Positions 1-7,418 of a DNA stretch of 14,727 nucleotides are shown in pieces. Position numbers and translations under genes: made by a program. Every line of letters begins with the position of its first letter. The first letter of the stretch is position 1. Below the pieces are notes generated by a model. It searched no databases. It was not told where the DNA came from and worked only from the letters and a program-made list of their open reading frames with translations. This stretch comes from JABFRJ01 sp033812735 (GTDB lineage Bacteria; Pseudomonadota; Alphaproteobacteria; Rhizobiales; Hyphomicrobiaceae): NCBI GenBank assembly GCA_033812735.1, contig JAPXTA010000127.1, positions 1 to 14,727 on the forward strand, read 5' to 3'.

Positions 1-92
1 CCCCTGTCCCCTCCCCATCGAGGGGAGGGGGACCGAAGGCGCGTGAGTGTGTGCCTCCCCTCCCCCTTGTGGGGAGGGGTCGGGGGTGGGGG
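1..92. repeat. GC-rich two-hairpin intergenic repeat, copy 1 (3' of ndk)
   Basis: This non-coding stretch holds two hairpins. Hairpin A (8-30) has perfect 9-base arms of C4-T-C4 and G4-A-G4 around the loop ATCGA. Hairpin B (57-79) has C-rich and G-rich arms around TTGT. The G-tracts continue to position 92 as four runs of 4-5 G separated by 1-2 bases (71-92), a canonical G-quadruplex pattern on the plus strand. The block ends at the base next to the ndk stop codon, so hairpin B would form in the ndk mRNA just after the stop. A related copy lies at 2145-2240. Hairpins of this type are common in intergenic DNA of Hyphomicrobiales. A role in termination or mRNA 3'-end protection is inferred. There is no T-tract typical of an intrinsic terminator. 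Confidence 0.8.
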
Positions 93-515
93 TTAACCGA
101 CGATTTCGTCGAGGCGGAAGTTCATTGCGATTTCGCGCTTGGCGCTCTCCGGGCTGTCGGAGCCGTGCGACGAGTTCTCGCCCTTCGAGAGTGCGAACAG
201 CTTGCGGATCGTGCCGTCCTTGGCTTCCTTCGGGTCGGTCGCGCCCATTACCTCACGATACTTCGCGATGGCGCCTTCGCCTTCGAGGACCTGGAGAACG
301 ATCGGGCCCGAGGTCATGAAATCGCAGAGTTCGCCGTAGAACGGACGTGCGGCATGCTCCTCGTAGAACGCCTGCGCCTGTGCCTTGGTCCAGCGGACGC
401 GCTTCTGAGCGACGATGCGCAGGCCGGCCTTTTCGATGACGGCGTTGATGGCGCCGGTCAGGTTGCGCTTGGTGGCGTCCGGCTTGATGATCGAAAACGT
501 GCGCTCGATGGCCAT
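93..515 (-). CDS. ndk: Nucleoside diphosphate kinase
   Basis: This cytoplasmic enzyme transfers the gamma-phosphate of ATP to nucleoside diphosphates through a phosphohistidine, balancing the NTP and dNTP pools. The 140-residue product is of normal length for the family. It begins MAIERTFSIIKPD, with the conserved Lys11, and carries the active-site motif NSSHGSDS with catalytic His117. The ATG at 515 is preceded by a GGAG-type ribosome binding site. It is the last minus-strand gene on the left side, 97 bases downstream of the SDR gene start region's opposite end and not tightly coupled to it, so it may have its own promoter in 516-611. The stop codon abuts the GC-rich hairpin repeat. Confidence 0.97.
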   Translation of the reverse strand: MAIERTFSIIKPDATKRNLTGAINAVIEKAGLRIVAQKRVRWTKAQAQAFYEEHAARPFYGELCDFMTSGPIVLQVLEGEGAIAKYREVMGATDPKEAKDGTIRKLFALSKGENSSHGSDSPESAKREIAMNFRLDEIVG

Positions 516-591
516 TGAGGCTCTCCGTAAGGGTCGGAAAAGGGAAAGTGGCGCGCTTATACCGGTTTTTGGCGGTGCATCAAGGGCAGTC

Positions 592-615
592 GACCGGGGA
601 CAGGACCGGGGTCAG
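592..615. repeat. 12-bp tandem repeat at the 3' end of the SDR gene
   Basis: Two adjacent 12-base units, GACCGGGGACAG (592-603) and GACCGGGGTCAG (604-615), differ at one base. The second unit contains the TGA stop of the SDR gene (612-614, complement). The repeat lies in the 96-base gap between the SDR stop and the ndk start. No function is evident; it may be slippage or the remnant of a REP-like element. Confidence 0.5.
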
Positions 616-1364
616 ATCCCACGGCCGCCGGCGATGTCCATGCAGATGCCGGTGACATAGCTCGCCTGGTCGGACATGAGCCAAAGCACGGCTTCCGCAA
701 CCTCCTCGGGCGTGCCGCCGCGTTGCATCGGAATGGTCGGTGCGAGTTGCGCGACGCGGTCGGGCAACCCCATGTCGGCGTGGATCTCGGTATCGATCAT
801 GCCTGGGCGAACGGCGTTGACGCGGATGCCTTCGGGAGCAAGCTCCTTGGCGATACCGCGGGTCATGGTGTCGATCCCGCCTTTGGACAGACCGTAGTCC
901 GTCGTGCCGCCCGCGCCGCCGAGAACGGCGACGATCGACGACATGTTGACGATGACGCCGCCCTTGCCGCCGCGCTTGGTCGACATGCGCTTGGCTGCTT
1001 CCTGTGCCGCGACGAAGGCGCCGATCGTGTTCGTCATGACGAGCTTGACGACGCGTTCGGCCGGGATGTCCACGAACGGCATGACTGGCGCGACGATGCC
1101 GGCATTGTTGAAGAACGCATCGATACGGCCGAACGACTTGTCGACTTCGGCAAAAAGCCGCTTGATCTCGTCCGGTTTGGCGCAGTCGGCTTGGATCGTG
1201 ACGGCCTTGCGCCCGGCTTTGCGAATGTCGTCTGCGACAGCCTCGGCCTTGTCCCGGCTCGAGATATAATTGACGGCAACATCATAGCCACGCTGTGCCG
1301 CCAACCTTGCGGTGGCAGCGCCGATGCCGCGTGAGGCGCCTGTCACGAGAAGTACTTTGCTCAC
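612..1364 (-). CDS. SDR-family NAD(P)-dependent oxidoreductase
   Basis: This is a classical short-chain dehydrogenase/reductase of 250 residues, the usual size. It has the cofactor-binding TGASRGIG motif at residues 8-15, NNAG at 86-89, and the catalytic Ser142/143, Tyr157 and Lys161 (YGLSK). The C-terminal part has the RVNAVRPG and YVTG-like motifs of the family. Family members reduce or oxidise hydroxyl or keto groups with NAD(P)H. The sequence resembles glucose/3-oxoacyl reductase-like SDRs (YgfF type), but the substrate cannot be read from it. The start is a GTG at 1364 with GGAG seven bases upstream, and it gives the expected MSKVLLVTGAS N-terminus. It begins 21 bases after the HAD gene stop, so the two are probably co-transcribed. 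Confidence 0.92.
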   Translation of the reverse strand: MSKVLLVTGASRGIGAATARLAAQRGYDVAVNYISSRDKAEAVADDIRKAGRKAVTIQADCAKPDEIKRLFAEVDKSFGRIDAFFNNAGIVAPVMPFVDIPAERVVKLVMTNTIGAFVAAQEAAKRMSTKRGGKGGVIVNMSSIVAVLGGAGGTTDYGLSKGGIDTMTRGIAKELAPEGIRVNAVRPGMIDTEIHADMGLPDRVAQLAPTIPMQRGGTPEEVAEAVLWLMSDQASYVTGICMDIAGGRGI

Positions 1365-1385
1365 AGTCTTACTCCGGCTGAGAAA

Positions 1386-2105
1386 TCAAGCGCAGCCCAG
1401 CTTCGTCGCGAGATCGCCGAAGTCGGCGGCGACGATCGTCCAGTCGCCCTCGGACTTGAAGTCGTGCTTTTGATGCGGGCCGTATTCGGTGGGACGCGGA
1501 ATGAACGCAGTCGACAAGCCTTGCTTTTGCGCGGCCGCGAGATCGCCGTTGTGCGCGGCGACAAGCATGACTTCGGCGGGCTTCAGGTTGAGAAGATCGG
1601 CTGAACGTGTGTAGGCCTCCGGCATCGGCTTATAAGCGCGTGCCGTCTCCGCACCGAGGACGACATCCCACGGCAGGCCAACGTTCTTCGCCAGCCGCGT
1701 CAGAAGGCCGACATTGCCGTTCGAAAGCGTGCCGATGATGTATTTCGTCTTGAGGCGCGTGAGCCCCGCGACGACGTCTGGCCAGGGCTTCAGACGGTGC
1801 CAGATGCGGATCAGGTGATCACGGTCTTCGGCGGTGATGCCTTTTAGGCCATGCGCTGCGATGAGCTTGTCGAGGCTCTCGCCGTGCAGGACGTCGAGGA
1901 TGGTCCAGGCGCGGCGTCCGGTGCGAACTTCCTCCATCCCCGGCTGATAAAGGCCGCGCCATTCGTCGGCCATCTTCACCCAGTCGGCCTTCAACCCCTT
2001 CGCCTCGCCGAAGGCGGTCAGCTCAGCGATCGTACTCGTGCGCCAATCGACGACGGTGCCGAACACGTCGAAGAGGAGGGCTTTGACTTCAGGCGCTGCG
2101 GTCAT
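1386..2105 (-). CDS. HAD-superfamily hydrolase, haloacid dehalogenase type II-like
   Basis: This 239-residue protein has the length and layout of L-2-haloacid dehalogenases. The nucleophile motif FDVFGT has Asp13 and Thr17, followed by a helical cap with an Arg at residue 50. SNG (128-130) is motif II, Lys159 in AYKPMPEAY is motif III, and AAHNGDL (183-189, with Asp188) is motif IV. True L-2-haloacid dehalogenases usually have Ser and Asn in motif IV (S-x-N-x-x-D). Here these positions are Ala183 and His185, as in a large group of homologs without proven dehalogenase activity, so the name describes the family and not a demonstrated reaction. The ATG at 2105 follows an AGAGG ribosome binding site. 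It is probably in an operon with the SDR gene downstream. Confidence 0.88.
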   Translation of the reverse strand: MTAAPEVKALLFDVFGTVVDWRTSTIAELTAFGEAKGLKADWVKMADEWRGLYQPGMEEVRTGRRAWTILDVLHGESLDKLIAAHGLKGITAEDRDHLIRIWHRLKPWPDVVAGLTRLKTKYIIGTLSNGNVGLLTRLAKNVGLPWDVVLGAETARAYKPMPEAYTRSADLLNLKPAEVMLVAAHNGDLAAAQKQGLSTAFIPRPTEYGPHQKHDFKSEGDWTIVAADFGDLATKLGCA

Positions 2106-2144
2106 ATTGATCCTCTCGCGTTCTTCACGATCACTCCACCCATA

Positions 2145-2240
2145 CCCCTCCCCATCGAGGGGAGGGGAATTGCAGAGACGTCCCGACCCGCGCAGGCGAA
2201 GGCTCTGTCTCCCCTGCCCCTTGTGGGGCGGGGGTGGGGG
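2145..2240. repeat. GC-rich two-hairpin intergenic repeat, copy 2 (3' of CoA-transferase)
   Basis: This is a second copy of the element at 1-92. Hairpin A (2145-2167) is identical to that of copy 1, including the ATCGA loop. Hairpin B (2211-2234) has the same TTGT loop but differs at two facing positions (G2216 and C2229 replace C62 and A75), which restores a G-C pair. The spacer between hairpins is 43 bases here against 26 in copy 1, with no obvious similarity. Three long G-runs end at 2240, directly against the CoA-transferase stop codon. It fills most of the gap between that gene and the HAD gene and may end or attenuate transcription between them. Confidence 0.8.
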
Positions 2241-3398
2241 TCAGTTTCGCTTCAACTCAGCCAAGACTTCCGCGGTATGTTCGCCCTTCTTCGGAAGCTG
2301 GCGGCGGATGCGGAAGCGCTTGCCGTTGATTTCGAGCGGCAACGCCGGAACCTTGCTCATGCGGCCATCCGACAAGCGGATGTCGAGCAGCCCGCCCGAC
2401 TTCGTCATATGCTCGTCGGTAAAAAGGTCCTCGGGCTTGTTGATCGGGGCGTAGGGCAAGCCGATGCCGGCGACCTTGTCGATCAGTTCGGCGCGCGTGT
2501 ACGTCGAGAACACCTCTTGCAGAGCCGGCACCAGCCACGACCGTTCGGCACAGCGCTTGATATTCGTATTTACCCGTTCGTCGGATGCAAGGTGCGTCAG
2601 CGCGAAGCCCGCACAAAACTGATCCCACTGCGTATCGGTGACGACGCCGACGAACAGCGGCTCGTCCTTGGTCTGGAAAACGTCGTAGATGCCCCACGCG
2701 GGTTCACGCGCCGGCATCGGGCTCGGCGTCTTGCCGGTGATCGCCTTCTGCATCATGTGCTGGGCGACAAGGAGAGCGGACGTTTCGAAGAGGCCAGAGT
2801 TGACGCGTGCGCCCTTGCCGGTCTTCTCGCGCGTACGCAAAGCCCCCATGATGGCGACCGCTGCGAATGTGCCGCACATGATATCGACCACCGATGATCC
2901 GGCACGCAACGGACGGCCGGGAGGGCCGGTCATGTAGGCGAGGCCGGTCATCATCTGGACGACCTCGTCGAGCGCCGCGCGATCGTCGTAAGGGCCCGTC
3001 AGAAACCCTTTGACCGACGTGTAGATGAGGCGCGGATTGAGCGCCATCATAGCGTCCGCGCCGAAGCCCATCTTGTCGACAGAACCGGGGCGGAAATTCT
3101 CGACCAGCACGTCGGCCGATTTGACGAGGTCGAGGGCCGCCTGTTTGCCCTCGGCCGACTTCAGGTCGAGCATCACCGAGCGTTTGTTGCGGTTCATGAT
3201 CGTGAAGAAGCCGGAGCCGCCGCCGGTGATATTGCGCGTCTTGTCGCCATCGGGCGCCGGTTCGATCTTGATGACGTCGGCGCCAAGATCGGCGAGGACG
3301 AGCCCGACCGTCGGCCCGGCGATCATGTGGCAGAATTCGATGACGCGAATGCCGGCCAGCGGCAGCTCGCTCTCGGGAATTGTCGTCTGGTCGGTCAT
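2241..3398 (-). CDS. CaiB/BaiF (class III) CoA-transferase
   Basis: Class III CoA-transferases move CoA between a CoA thioester and a free carboxylic acid through an aspartyl-CoA intermediate. The 385-residue protein matches the family length. It has the N-terminal signature LAGIRVIEFCHMIAGPT, then ADLGADVIKIE, ENFRPG (100-105) and NPRLIYTSVKGF. The probable catalytic Asp is residue 172 in the SSVVDIMCG segment, the position equivalent to Asp169 of formyl-CoA transferase. The ATG at 3398 has an AGGA ribosome binding site. It is divergent from the HMG-CoA lyase-like gene across 166 bases, which suggests shared control and a joint pathway. Its substrate cannot be told from sequence; formate/oxalate, succinate/citramalate and mesaconate types all belong to this family. 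Confidence 0.93.
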   Translation of the reverse strand: MTDQTTIPESELPLAGIRVIEFCHMIAGPTVGLVLADLGADVIKIEPAPDGDKTRNITGGGSGFFTIMNRNKRSVMLDLKSAEGKQAALDLVKSADVLVENFRPGSVDKMGFGADAMMALNPRLIYTSVKGFLTGPYDDRAALDEVVQMMTGLAYMTGPPGRPLRAGSSVVDIMCGTFAAVAIMGALRTREKTGKGARVNSGLFETSALLVAQHMMQKAITGKTPSPMPAREPAWGIYDVFQTKDEPLFVGVVTDTQWDQFCAGFALTHLASDERVNTNIKRCAERSWLVPALQEVFSTYTRAELIDKVAGIGLPYAPINKPEDLFTDEHMTKSGGLLDIRLSDGRMSKVPALPLEINGKRFRIRRQLPKKGEHTAEVLAELKRN

Positions 3399-3506
3399 TG
3401 TGTCCTGGAGGCTCGAATTCGACGCGGCACCATAGACCGTGGGGCGGCAGACGGGAAAGCCCTGGACCTCAGCGGGTCAGCTATTGCCGTGGCGGGCGGC
3501 TCGGCG

Positions 3507-3534
3507 CTTGACAGCGCGGGGCACGGGCTTAACC
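3507..3534 (+). promoter_or_regulatory. Possible sigma-70-type promoter for the lyase operon
   Basis: CTTGACA at 3507-3513 matches the alphaproteobacterial -35 consensus. TTAACC at 3529-3534, 16 bases after CTTGAC, is a weak -10 match. It lies about 30 bases upstream of the lyase start, in the divergent gap 3399-3564. No clear matching promoter was found for the divergent CoA-transferase gene. This is a prediction by eye. Confidence 0.35.
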
Positions 3535-3564
3535 CTGCCGCGCAAACAGCCGAGGATTTCCGGG

Positions 3565-4515
3565 ATGTCTAAAGTCGATATCGCCATCGTCGAGGTGGGC
3601 CCGCGCGACGGGTTGCAAATCGCCAAACAAGTCATGCCGACGGCGTACAAGAAGCGGTGGATCAAGGAAGCAGCCGCGGCAGGGTTGCAGGAAATCGAGG
3701 TCTGCTCGTTCGTTCCCGCCAAGGTCGTGCCCGGCATGGCGGATGCGGCGGAGGTGACGCAGTTCGCCCGGACCATTCCGAGTATCATCACGACGGTGCT
3801 CGTCCCCAATACGCGCGGCGCCGTCAGCGCGATCGAGGCTGGCGCTCAGAAGATGTCGATGCCGATCTCGGTCAGCGTCAGCCACAACATGGCAAACGTT
3901 CGCAAGTCGCACGATCAGTCGCTCGACGACGTCAAGGCGATCCGCGGGTTGATCGACGCCTTGCCGAAGGACAAGCGGCCCCGCTTCGAGGTGGCGCTGT
4001 CGACGTCGTTCGGCTGCTCGATCGAGGGCGCGGTTCCCGAAGCAAACGTCATCAGGCTTGCCGAGCGCGCCATTGCTGCCGGCGGCGATGCGGTCGCACT
4101 GGCCGACACGATCGGCATCGGCAATCCGGCGCAGGTGCGGCGGTTGTTCAACGCGGCCCACAAGGCGATCGGCAAGGACCGGGTGGCCGGCGCTCATTTC
4201 CACGACACGCGCGGCCAGGGGCTCGCCAATGCGCTCGCCGCGCTGGACGCGGGGGTCACGTCGTTCGATTCCTGTCTTGCGGGGCTTGGCGGGTGTCCGT
4301 TTGCGCCCGGCGCTTCCGGCAACATCTGTACCGAGGACCTCGTTTGGATGCTCGAAGAGATGGGCCTCAAGACCGGTATCGATCTCGAAAAGCTGCTCGC
4401 GTGCCGGCAGGTGCTGGTCGAAGGGTTGCCCGGCGAGAAGCTGAATGGCCATCTCGCGGAAGTCGGCTTGAAGCGCGTGCACGGCATGCCGAGCCGCGTG
4501 GCGAGTGCGCGATAA
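3565..4515 (+). CDS. Hydroxymethylglutaryl-CoA lyase-like aldolase
   Basis: HMG-CoA lyases split 3-hydroxy-3-methylglutaryl-CoA into acetyl-CoA and acetoacetate, the last step of leucine breakdown. Relatives cleave other beta-hydroxy acyl-CoAs such as citramalyl-CoA. The 316-residue protein is a TIM-barrel aldolase. It has Arg14-Asp15 in VGPRDGLQ, metal ligands His211 and His213 in HFHDTRGQ, Cys244 in the loop GLGGCPFAPGASGN, and Asn253. These match human Arg41, Asp42, His233, His235, Cys266 and Asn275. The ATG at 3565 is chosen because GAGGA lies eight bases upstream and the family N-terminus follows at once; the open frame extends further upstream without similarity. It is the first gene of a likely three-gene operon with the BKACE and GST genes. 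Confidence 0.93.
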   Translation: MSKVDIAIVEVGPRDGLQIAKQVMPTAYKKRWIKEAAAAGLQEIEVCSFVPAKVVPGMADAAEVTQFARTIPSIITTVLVPNTRGAVSAIEAGAQKMSMPISVSVSHNMANVRKSHDQSLDDVKAIRGLIDALPKDKRPRFEVALSTSFGCSIEGAVPEANVIRLAERAIAAGGDAVALADTIGIGNPAQVRRLFNAAHKAIGKDRVAGAHFHDTRGQGLANALAALDAGVTSFDSCLAGLGGCPFAPGASGNICTEDLVWMLEEMGLKTGIDLEKLLACRQVLVEGLPGEKLNGHLAEVGLKRVHGMPSRVASAR

Positions 4516-4551
4516 TCATCTGTGACACCGACGACGAGCGAAGGACACGCC

Positions 4552-5514
4552 ATGGCCAAACCCGCCGCGCCCGCGATCAAGAAGAGTGGCCCGCGCAAAG
4601 TGATGATCACCTGCGCCGTCACGGGCGCCATCCATACCCCGAGCATGTCGCCGCATCTGCCCGTCACGCCGGAGGAAATCGCGGAGGCTGCGGTTGGCGC
4701 GCACGAGGCGGGCGCCGCGCTCGTCCACGTCCACGCCCGCGATCCGAAGACCGGCAAACCCGATCAGTCACCCGACGCGTTTGCGCCGTTCCTCAAAGTC
4801 ATCAAGCAGCGCTGCAACGCCGTCATCAACATCACCACGGGCGGCGCGCCGACGATGGGCATCGACGAGCGGCTGCAGCCGTGCGCTGCGTTCGCGCCGG
4901 AAGTTGCCTCGCTCAACATGGGGTCGATGAACTTCGGCCTTTATCCGATGCTCGAACGCTTCAAGGACTTTAAGCACGACTGGGAGCGGCCCTATCTCGA
5001 AGGCAGCGACGACCGCATCTTCAAGAACACGTTCAAGGACATCGAAGGCATCCTGACCACGTGCGCGAAGAACAACACGCGCTTCGAGATCGAGTGCTAC
5101 GACATCGGCCACCTCTATACGCTGCGCCACTTCGCCGACCGGGGGCTCGTGAAGCCGCCGTATTTCGTTCAGTCGGTGTTCGGCATTCTCGGCGGGATCG
5201 GACCGCACCCCGAAGACGTCATGCACATGAAGCGGACCGCAGACCGTCTCTTCGGTAAGGACTATGTCTGGTCGGTGCTGGGAGCGGGCCGCAACCAGCT
5301 GCCGATCGCTGCGCAAGCGGTCGCGATGGGCGGCAATGCCCGCGTCGGTCTTGAAGACAGTTTGTGGATCGGCCCTGGCAAGCTCGCCGAGAGCAATGCC
5401 CAGCAGGTGCAAGCGCTTCGCAAGATCATCGAGGGCCTAGGCCTCGACATCGCCTCATCGGACGAGGCCCGCGATATTCTTCAGCTCAAGGGCGGCGACC
5501 GCGTGAACTTCTAA
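4552..5514 (+). CDS. Beta-keto acid cleavage enzyme (BKACE, DUF849 family)
   Basis: BKACE enzymes condense a beta-keto acid with acetyl-CoA and release acetoacetate plus a new CoA ester. The founding member, Kce, cleaves 3-keto-5-aminohexanoate in lysine fermentation. This protein has 320 residues in a Zn-dependent TIM-barrel. Zinc ligands His59 and His61 lie in VHVHARD, and Arg264 and Glu268 in ARVGLEDSLW match Arg226 and Glu230 of Kce. INITTGG and the VLGAGRNQ segment are also typical. The ATG at 4552 has AAGGA six bases upstream; a GTG at 4522 in frame is less likely. It starts 36 bases after the lyase stop. The acetoacetate product is shared with the upstream lyase, which suggests one pathway. 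The keto acid substrate is unknown. Confidence 0.92.
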   Translation: MAKPAAPAIKKSGPRKVMITCAVTGAIHTPSMSPHLPVTPEEIAEAAVGAHEAGAALVHVHARDPKTGKPDQSPDAFAPFLKVIKQRCNAVINITTGGAPTMGIDERLQPCAAFAPEVASLNMGSMNFGLYPMLERFKDFKHDWERPYLEGSDDRIFKNTFKDIEGILTTCAKNNTRFEIECYDIGHLYTLRHFADRGLVKPPYFVQSVFGILGGIGPHPEDVMHMKRTADRLFGKDYVWSVLGAGRNQLPIAAQAVAMGGNARVGLEDSLWIGPGKLAESNAQQVQALRKIIEGLGLDIASSDEARDILQLKGGDRVNF

Positions 5515-5539
5515 GGCAATCACCAAAGGAATATCTGGA

Positions 5540-6193
5540 ATGGTCACCATCTACGGCGTCTACCGGTCGCGCGCGACGCGCAACATCTGGCTGTTGAACG
5601 AACTCGGCCAGCCGTTCGAGCATGTGCCGGTCATTCAGGTTTATCGCGCCGGCGGTACGGCCAGCGCCGGCATGCTCGACACCCGCTCGCCTGAATTCCT
5701 CAAGGTCAATCCGAACGCCCAGATCCCGTCGATGAAGGATGGCGATTTCGTTCTTCACGAGAGCCTGGCGATCAATCTCTATCTCGCCAAGAAGTTCGGC
5801 GGACCGCTTGCCCCGAAGGACACGCGCGAGGACGGCGAAATGACGATGTGGGCGTTGTGGGCCGCGACCGGCCTCGAACCGCACTCGCTCAACGTGCTCT
5901 ATCATTCGATCGGCAAGCCGCCTGCGGAGCGCGACCCGAAGATCCTTGCCGCGGCCATCGAGAGCTGCCGTGCTCCCCTCGCCGTCCTCGACAAGGCGCT
6001 GGCGAAAACCGGCTATCTCGTCGGCGGCCGCTTCACCGTCGCCGATATCAATGTCGCCGAGATCGTCCGTTACGCGCAGCCCGCCAAGGAGCTGTTGGAG
6101 GCCAATCCCAACGTCAAGCGCTGGATCGAAGCCTGCCAGTCGCGCAAGGCGTTCAAGGATATGATGGCGAAGCGCGACGCCGAGCCCGCTTGA
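5540..6193 (+). CDS. Glutathione S-transferase family protein
   Basis: This is a 217-residue cytosolic GST. The N-terminal thioredoxin-like domain (about 1-85) has YGVYRSRATRN with Ser10 as candidate catalytic residue, the cis-Pro63 motif QIPSM and the glutathione-binding Glu74-Ser75 (LHES). The helical C-terminal domain carries FTVADINVAEI, the usual N-capping motif. GSTs conjugate glutathione to electrophiles or use it in isomerisation or reductive steps. The start at 5540 follows AAAGGA. It lies 25 bases after the BKACE stop as the last gene of the operon, so it may act on an intermediate of that pathway or protect against a reactive one; this is inference. Confidence 0.92.
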   Translation: MVTIYGVYRSRATRNIWLLNELGQPFEHVPVIQVYRAGGTASAGMLDTRSPEFLKVNPNAQIPSMKDGDFVLHESLAINLYLAKKFGGPLAPKDTREDGEMTMWALWAATGLEPHSLNVLYHSIGKPPAERDPKILAAAIESCRAPLAVLDKALAKTGYLVGGRFTVADINVAEIVRYAQPAKELLEANPNVKRWIEACQSRKAFKDMMAKRDAEPA

Positions 6194-6230
6194 TCCAGGC
6201 CGGTTGGCGGATCGACGTTACTAGAATATC

Positions 6231-6263
6231 GAACACCCCGGCGATTGGCTCGCCGGGGTGTTC
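6231..6263. terminator. Bidirectional transcription terminator hairpin
   Basis: A perfect 14-base inverted repeat, GAACACCCCGGCGA (6231-6244) and TCGCCGGGGTGTTC (6250-6263), encloses the loop TTGGC. It sits in the 94-base gap between the convergent GST and HlyD-like genes, where a shared terminator is expected. The downstream tract on the plus strand (TTGTTC) is only weakly T-rich, so Rho-independent efficiency is uncertain. Confidence 0.85.
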
Positions 6264-6287
6264 TTGTTCGGCAGCTGTATGTGACGA

Positions 6288-7418
6288 TCAGTTCTGCTTC
6301 GCCGGCGTTGCGGCGTTGGCGGTTGTGTCGGGCTTCAGGAAGACGTCGACGCGCATGCCGGAAATCAGCGGCGGGGTGCCGCTGAGGTCGATCATGATCT
6401 CGAGCACGTCGATATCGGTCGGCTTGCGGGGGCCCTTGATGCTGAGCTTGCCGGGGCCGAGCGCCTGAGCAATCGATGCGACCTTGCCTTCGAAATCCTT
6501 GCCTGGGTAAGCATCGGAACGGACGATCGCAGCTTGCCCGACGCGGACCTTGCCGACGTCGCGTTCCTCGATCTCCGCCCGGACGCGCAGCTTCGACATG
6601 TCGCCCAAGACGACCAGGACATTTTCCGGGCTCGGCGCCGCGGTCTCGCCTGGTGTGGCGAGGACCTGAAGGATCGTACCGTCGCGCGGGGCGCGTATGC
6701 GTGTGCGTTCGAGGGCGCCTTCAGCGAGCGTCAATTCGGCGCGCGCTGCGGAGATGCCGGCCTCAAGGCGGGTCTGCAGCGGCATGCCTGCGGCTGTATT
6801 CAGTTTGCGCAAGTTGGTTCGCGCGGTGTCGAGCTTTTGCGATGCCTGCGTCACCGCCTCACGCGCGTTCTGAACATCGGCGGGGCTGGCGGCACCGGTT
6901 TTGGCCGCCTTCAGCAAGCGATCGAGTTCACCGCGGTTTGCGGCCAACGTGCGCTCGGCGGCAGCAAAGGCGTCTTCGGCGGTGCGGCGCTCCTGCGCCT
7001 TGCCTGTGGCAGGCTCGCTGTCGCGTTCGCGGCGGCGGACGTTGACCTCGGCTTCGGCCGCGGCGACGCGCGCTTCGAGTTCACCGTCGTCGAGACGGAT
7101 GAGCAGATCGCCGGCCTGGACCTTGTCGTTGACGGCGACGAGAACATCGGCGATGCGGCCGCCCGTCTGCGGCGAAATCTTGACTTCGCCGCCGGTCGGT
7201 TCGAGGCGGCCGGGCGCTGACGCAGCCCATGTCACGGTCGGCGTTTTGGTGCCGGCCTCCGGCGTGGTCGTTGCCGTTTGTCCGGTCGCGCCCGCGCTGG
7301 AGTTTGTGCCGCCGGTTCCCATCGGTTGAGTGAGGTAGCGGGGCACGAAGTAGCCGATCGCCAGAGCCATCGCCGCGGCGAGGACGAACGTGTTGATTGC
7401 CGAATCACGCCTAAGCAT
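6288..7418 (-). CDS. HlyD/DevB-type periplasmic adaptor (membrane fusion protein) of an ABC exporter
   Basis: This adaptor would link the inner-membrane ABC pump to an outer-membrane channel. The 376-residue protein starts with a short cytoplasmic tail and a single membrane anchor (about residues 8-25), then a Ser/Thr/Gly-rich linker. The first lipoyl half-motif covers about residues 70-112 (GRIADVLVAVNDKVQAGDLL), followed by a long Ala/Glu/Arg-rich coiled-coil hairpin. The second lipoyl half begins RAPRDGTILQVLATPGE, and a beta-barrel domain follows. The ATG at 7418 is chosen because GGAA lies just upstream and it overlaps the ATPase stop by 8 bases, indicating translational coupling. A longer frame to 7499 would overlap the ATPase more. 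It is the last gene of the permease-ATPase-adaptor operon. Confidence 0.92.
   Translation of the reverse strand: MLRRDSAINTFVLAAAMALAIGYFVPRYLTQPMGTGGTNSSAGATGQTATTTPEAGTKTPTVTWAASAPGRLEPTGGEVKISPQTGGRIADVLVAVNDKVQAGDLLIRLDDGELEARVAAAEAEVNVRRRERDSEPATGKAQERRTAEDAFAAAERTLAANRGELDRLLKAAKTGAASPADVQNAREAVTQASQKLDTARTNLRKLNTAAGMPLQTRLEAGISAARAELTLAEGALERTRIRAPRDGTILQVLATPGETAAPSPENVLVVLGDMSKLRVRAEIEERDVGKVRVGQAAIVRSDAYPGKDFEGKVASIAQALGPGKLSIKGPRKPTDIDVLEIMIDLSGTPPLISGMRVDVFLKPDTTANAATPAKQN

Noticed and set aside
1..92. The GC-rich hairpins considered as a CRISPR array or transposon end.
   Set aside because: There are only two different hairpins per copy, no regularly spaced repeat units, no target-site duplication and no transposase or cas gene nearby.
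1851..2897. A 348-residue plus-strand open frame antisense to the HAD and CoA-transferase genes.
   Set aside because: Both genes on the other strand have full family motifs, and this frame crosses the intergenic hairpin repeat and has no recognisable domain.
3657..4973. A 438-residue Arg/Gly-rich open frame on the plus strand across two genes.
   Set aside because: It is an out-of-frame shadow of the lyase and BKACE genes. Its composition is typical of GC-rich alternative frames and it has no motif of its own.
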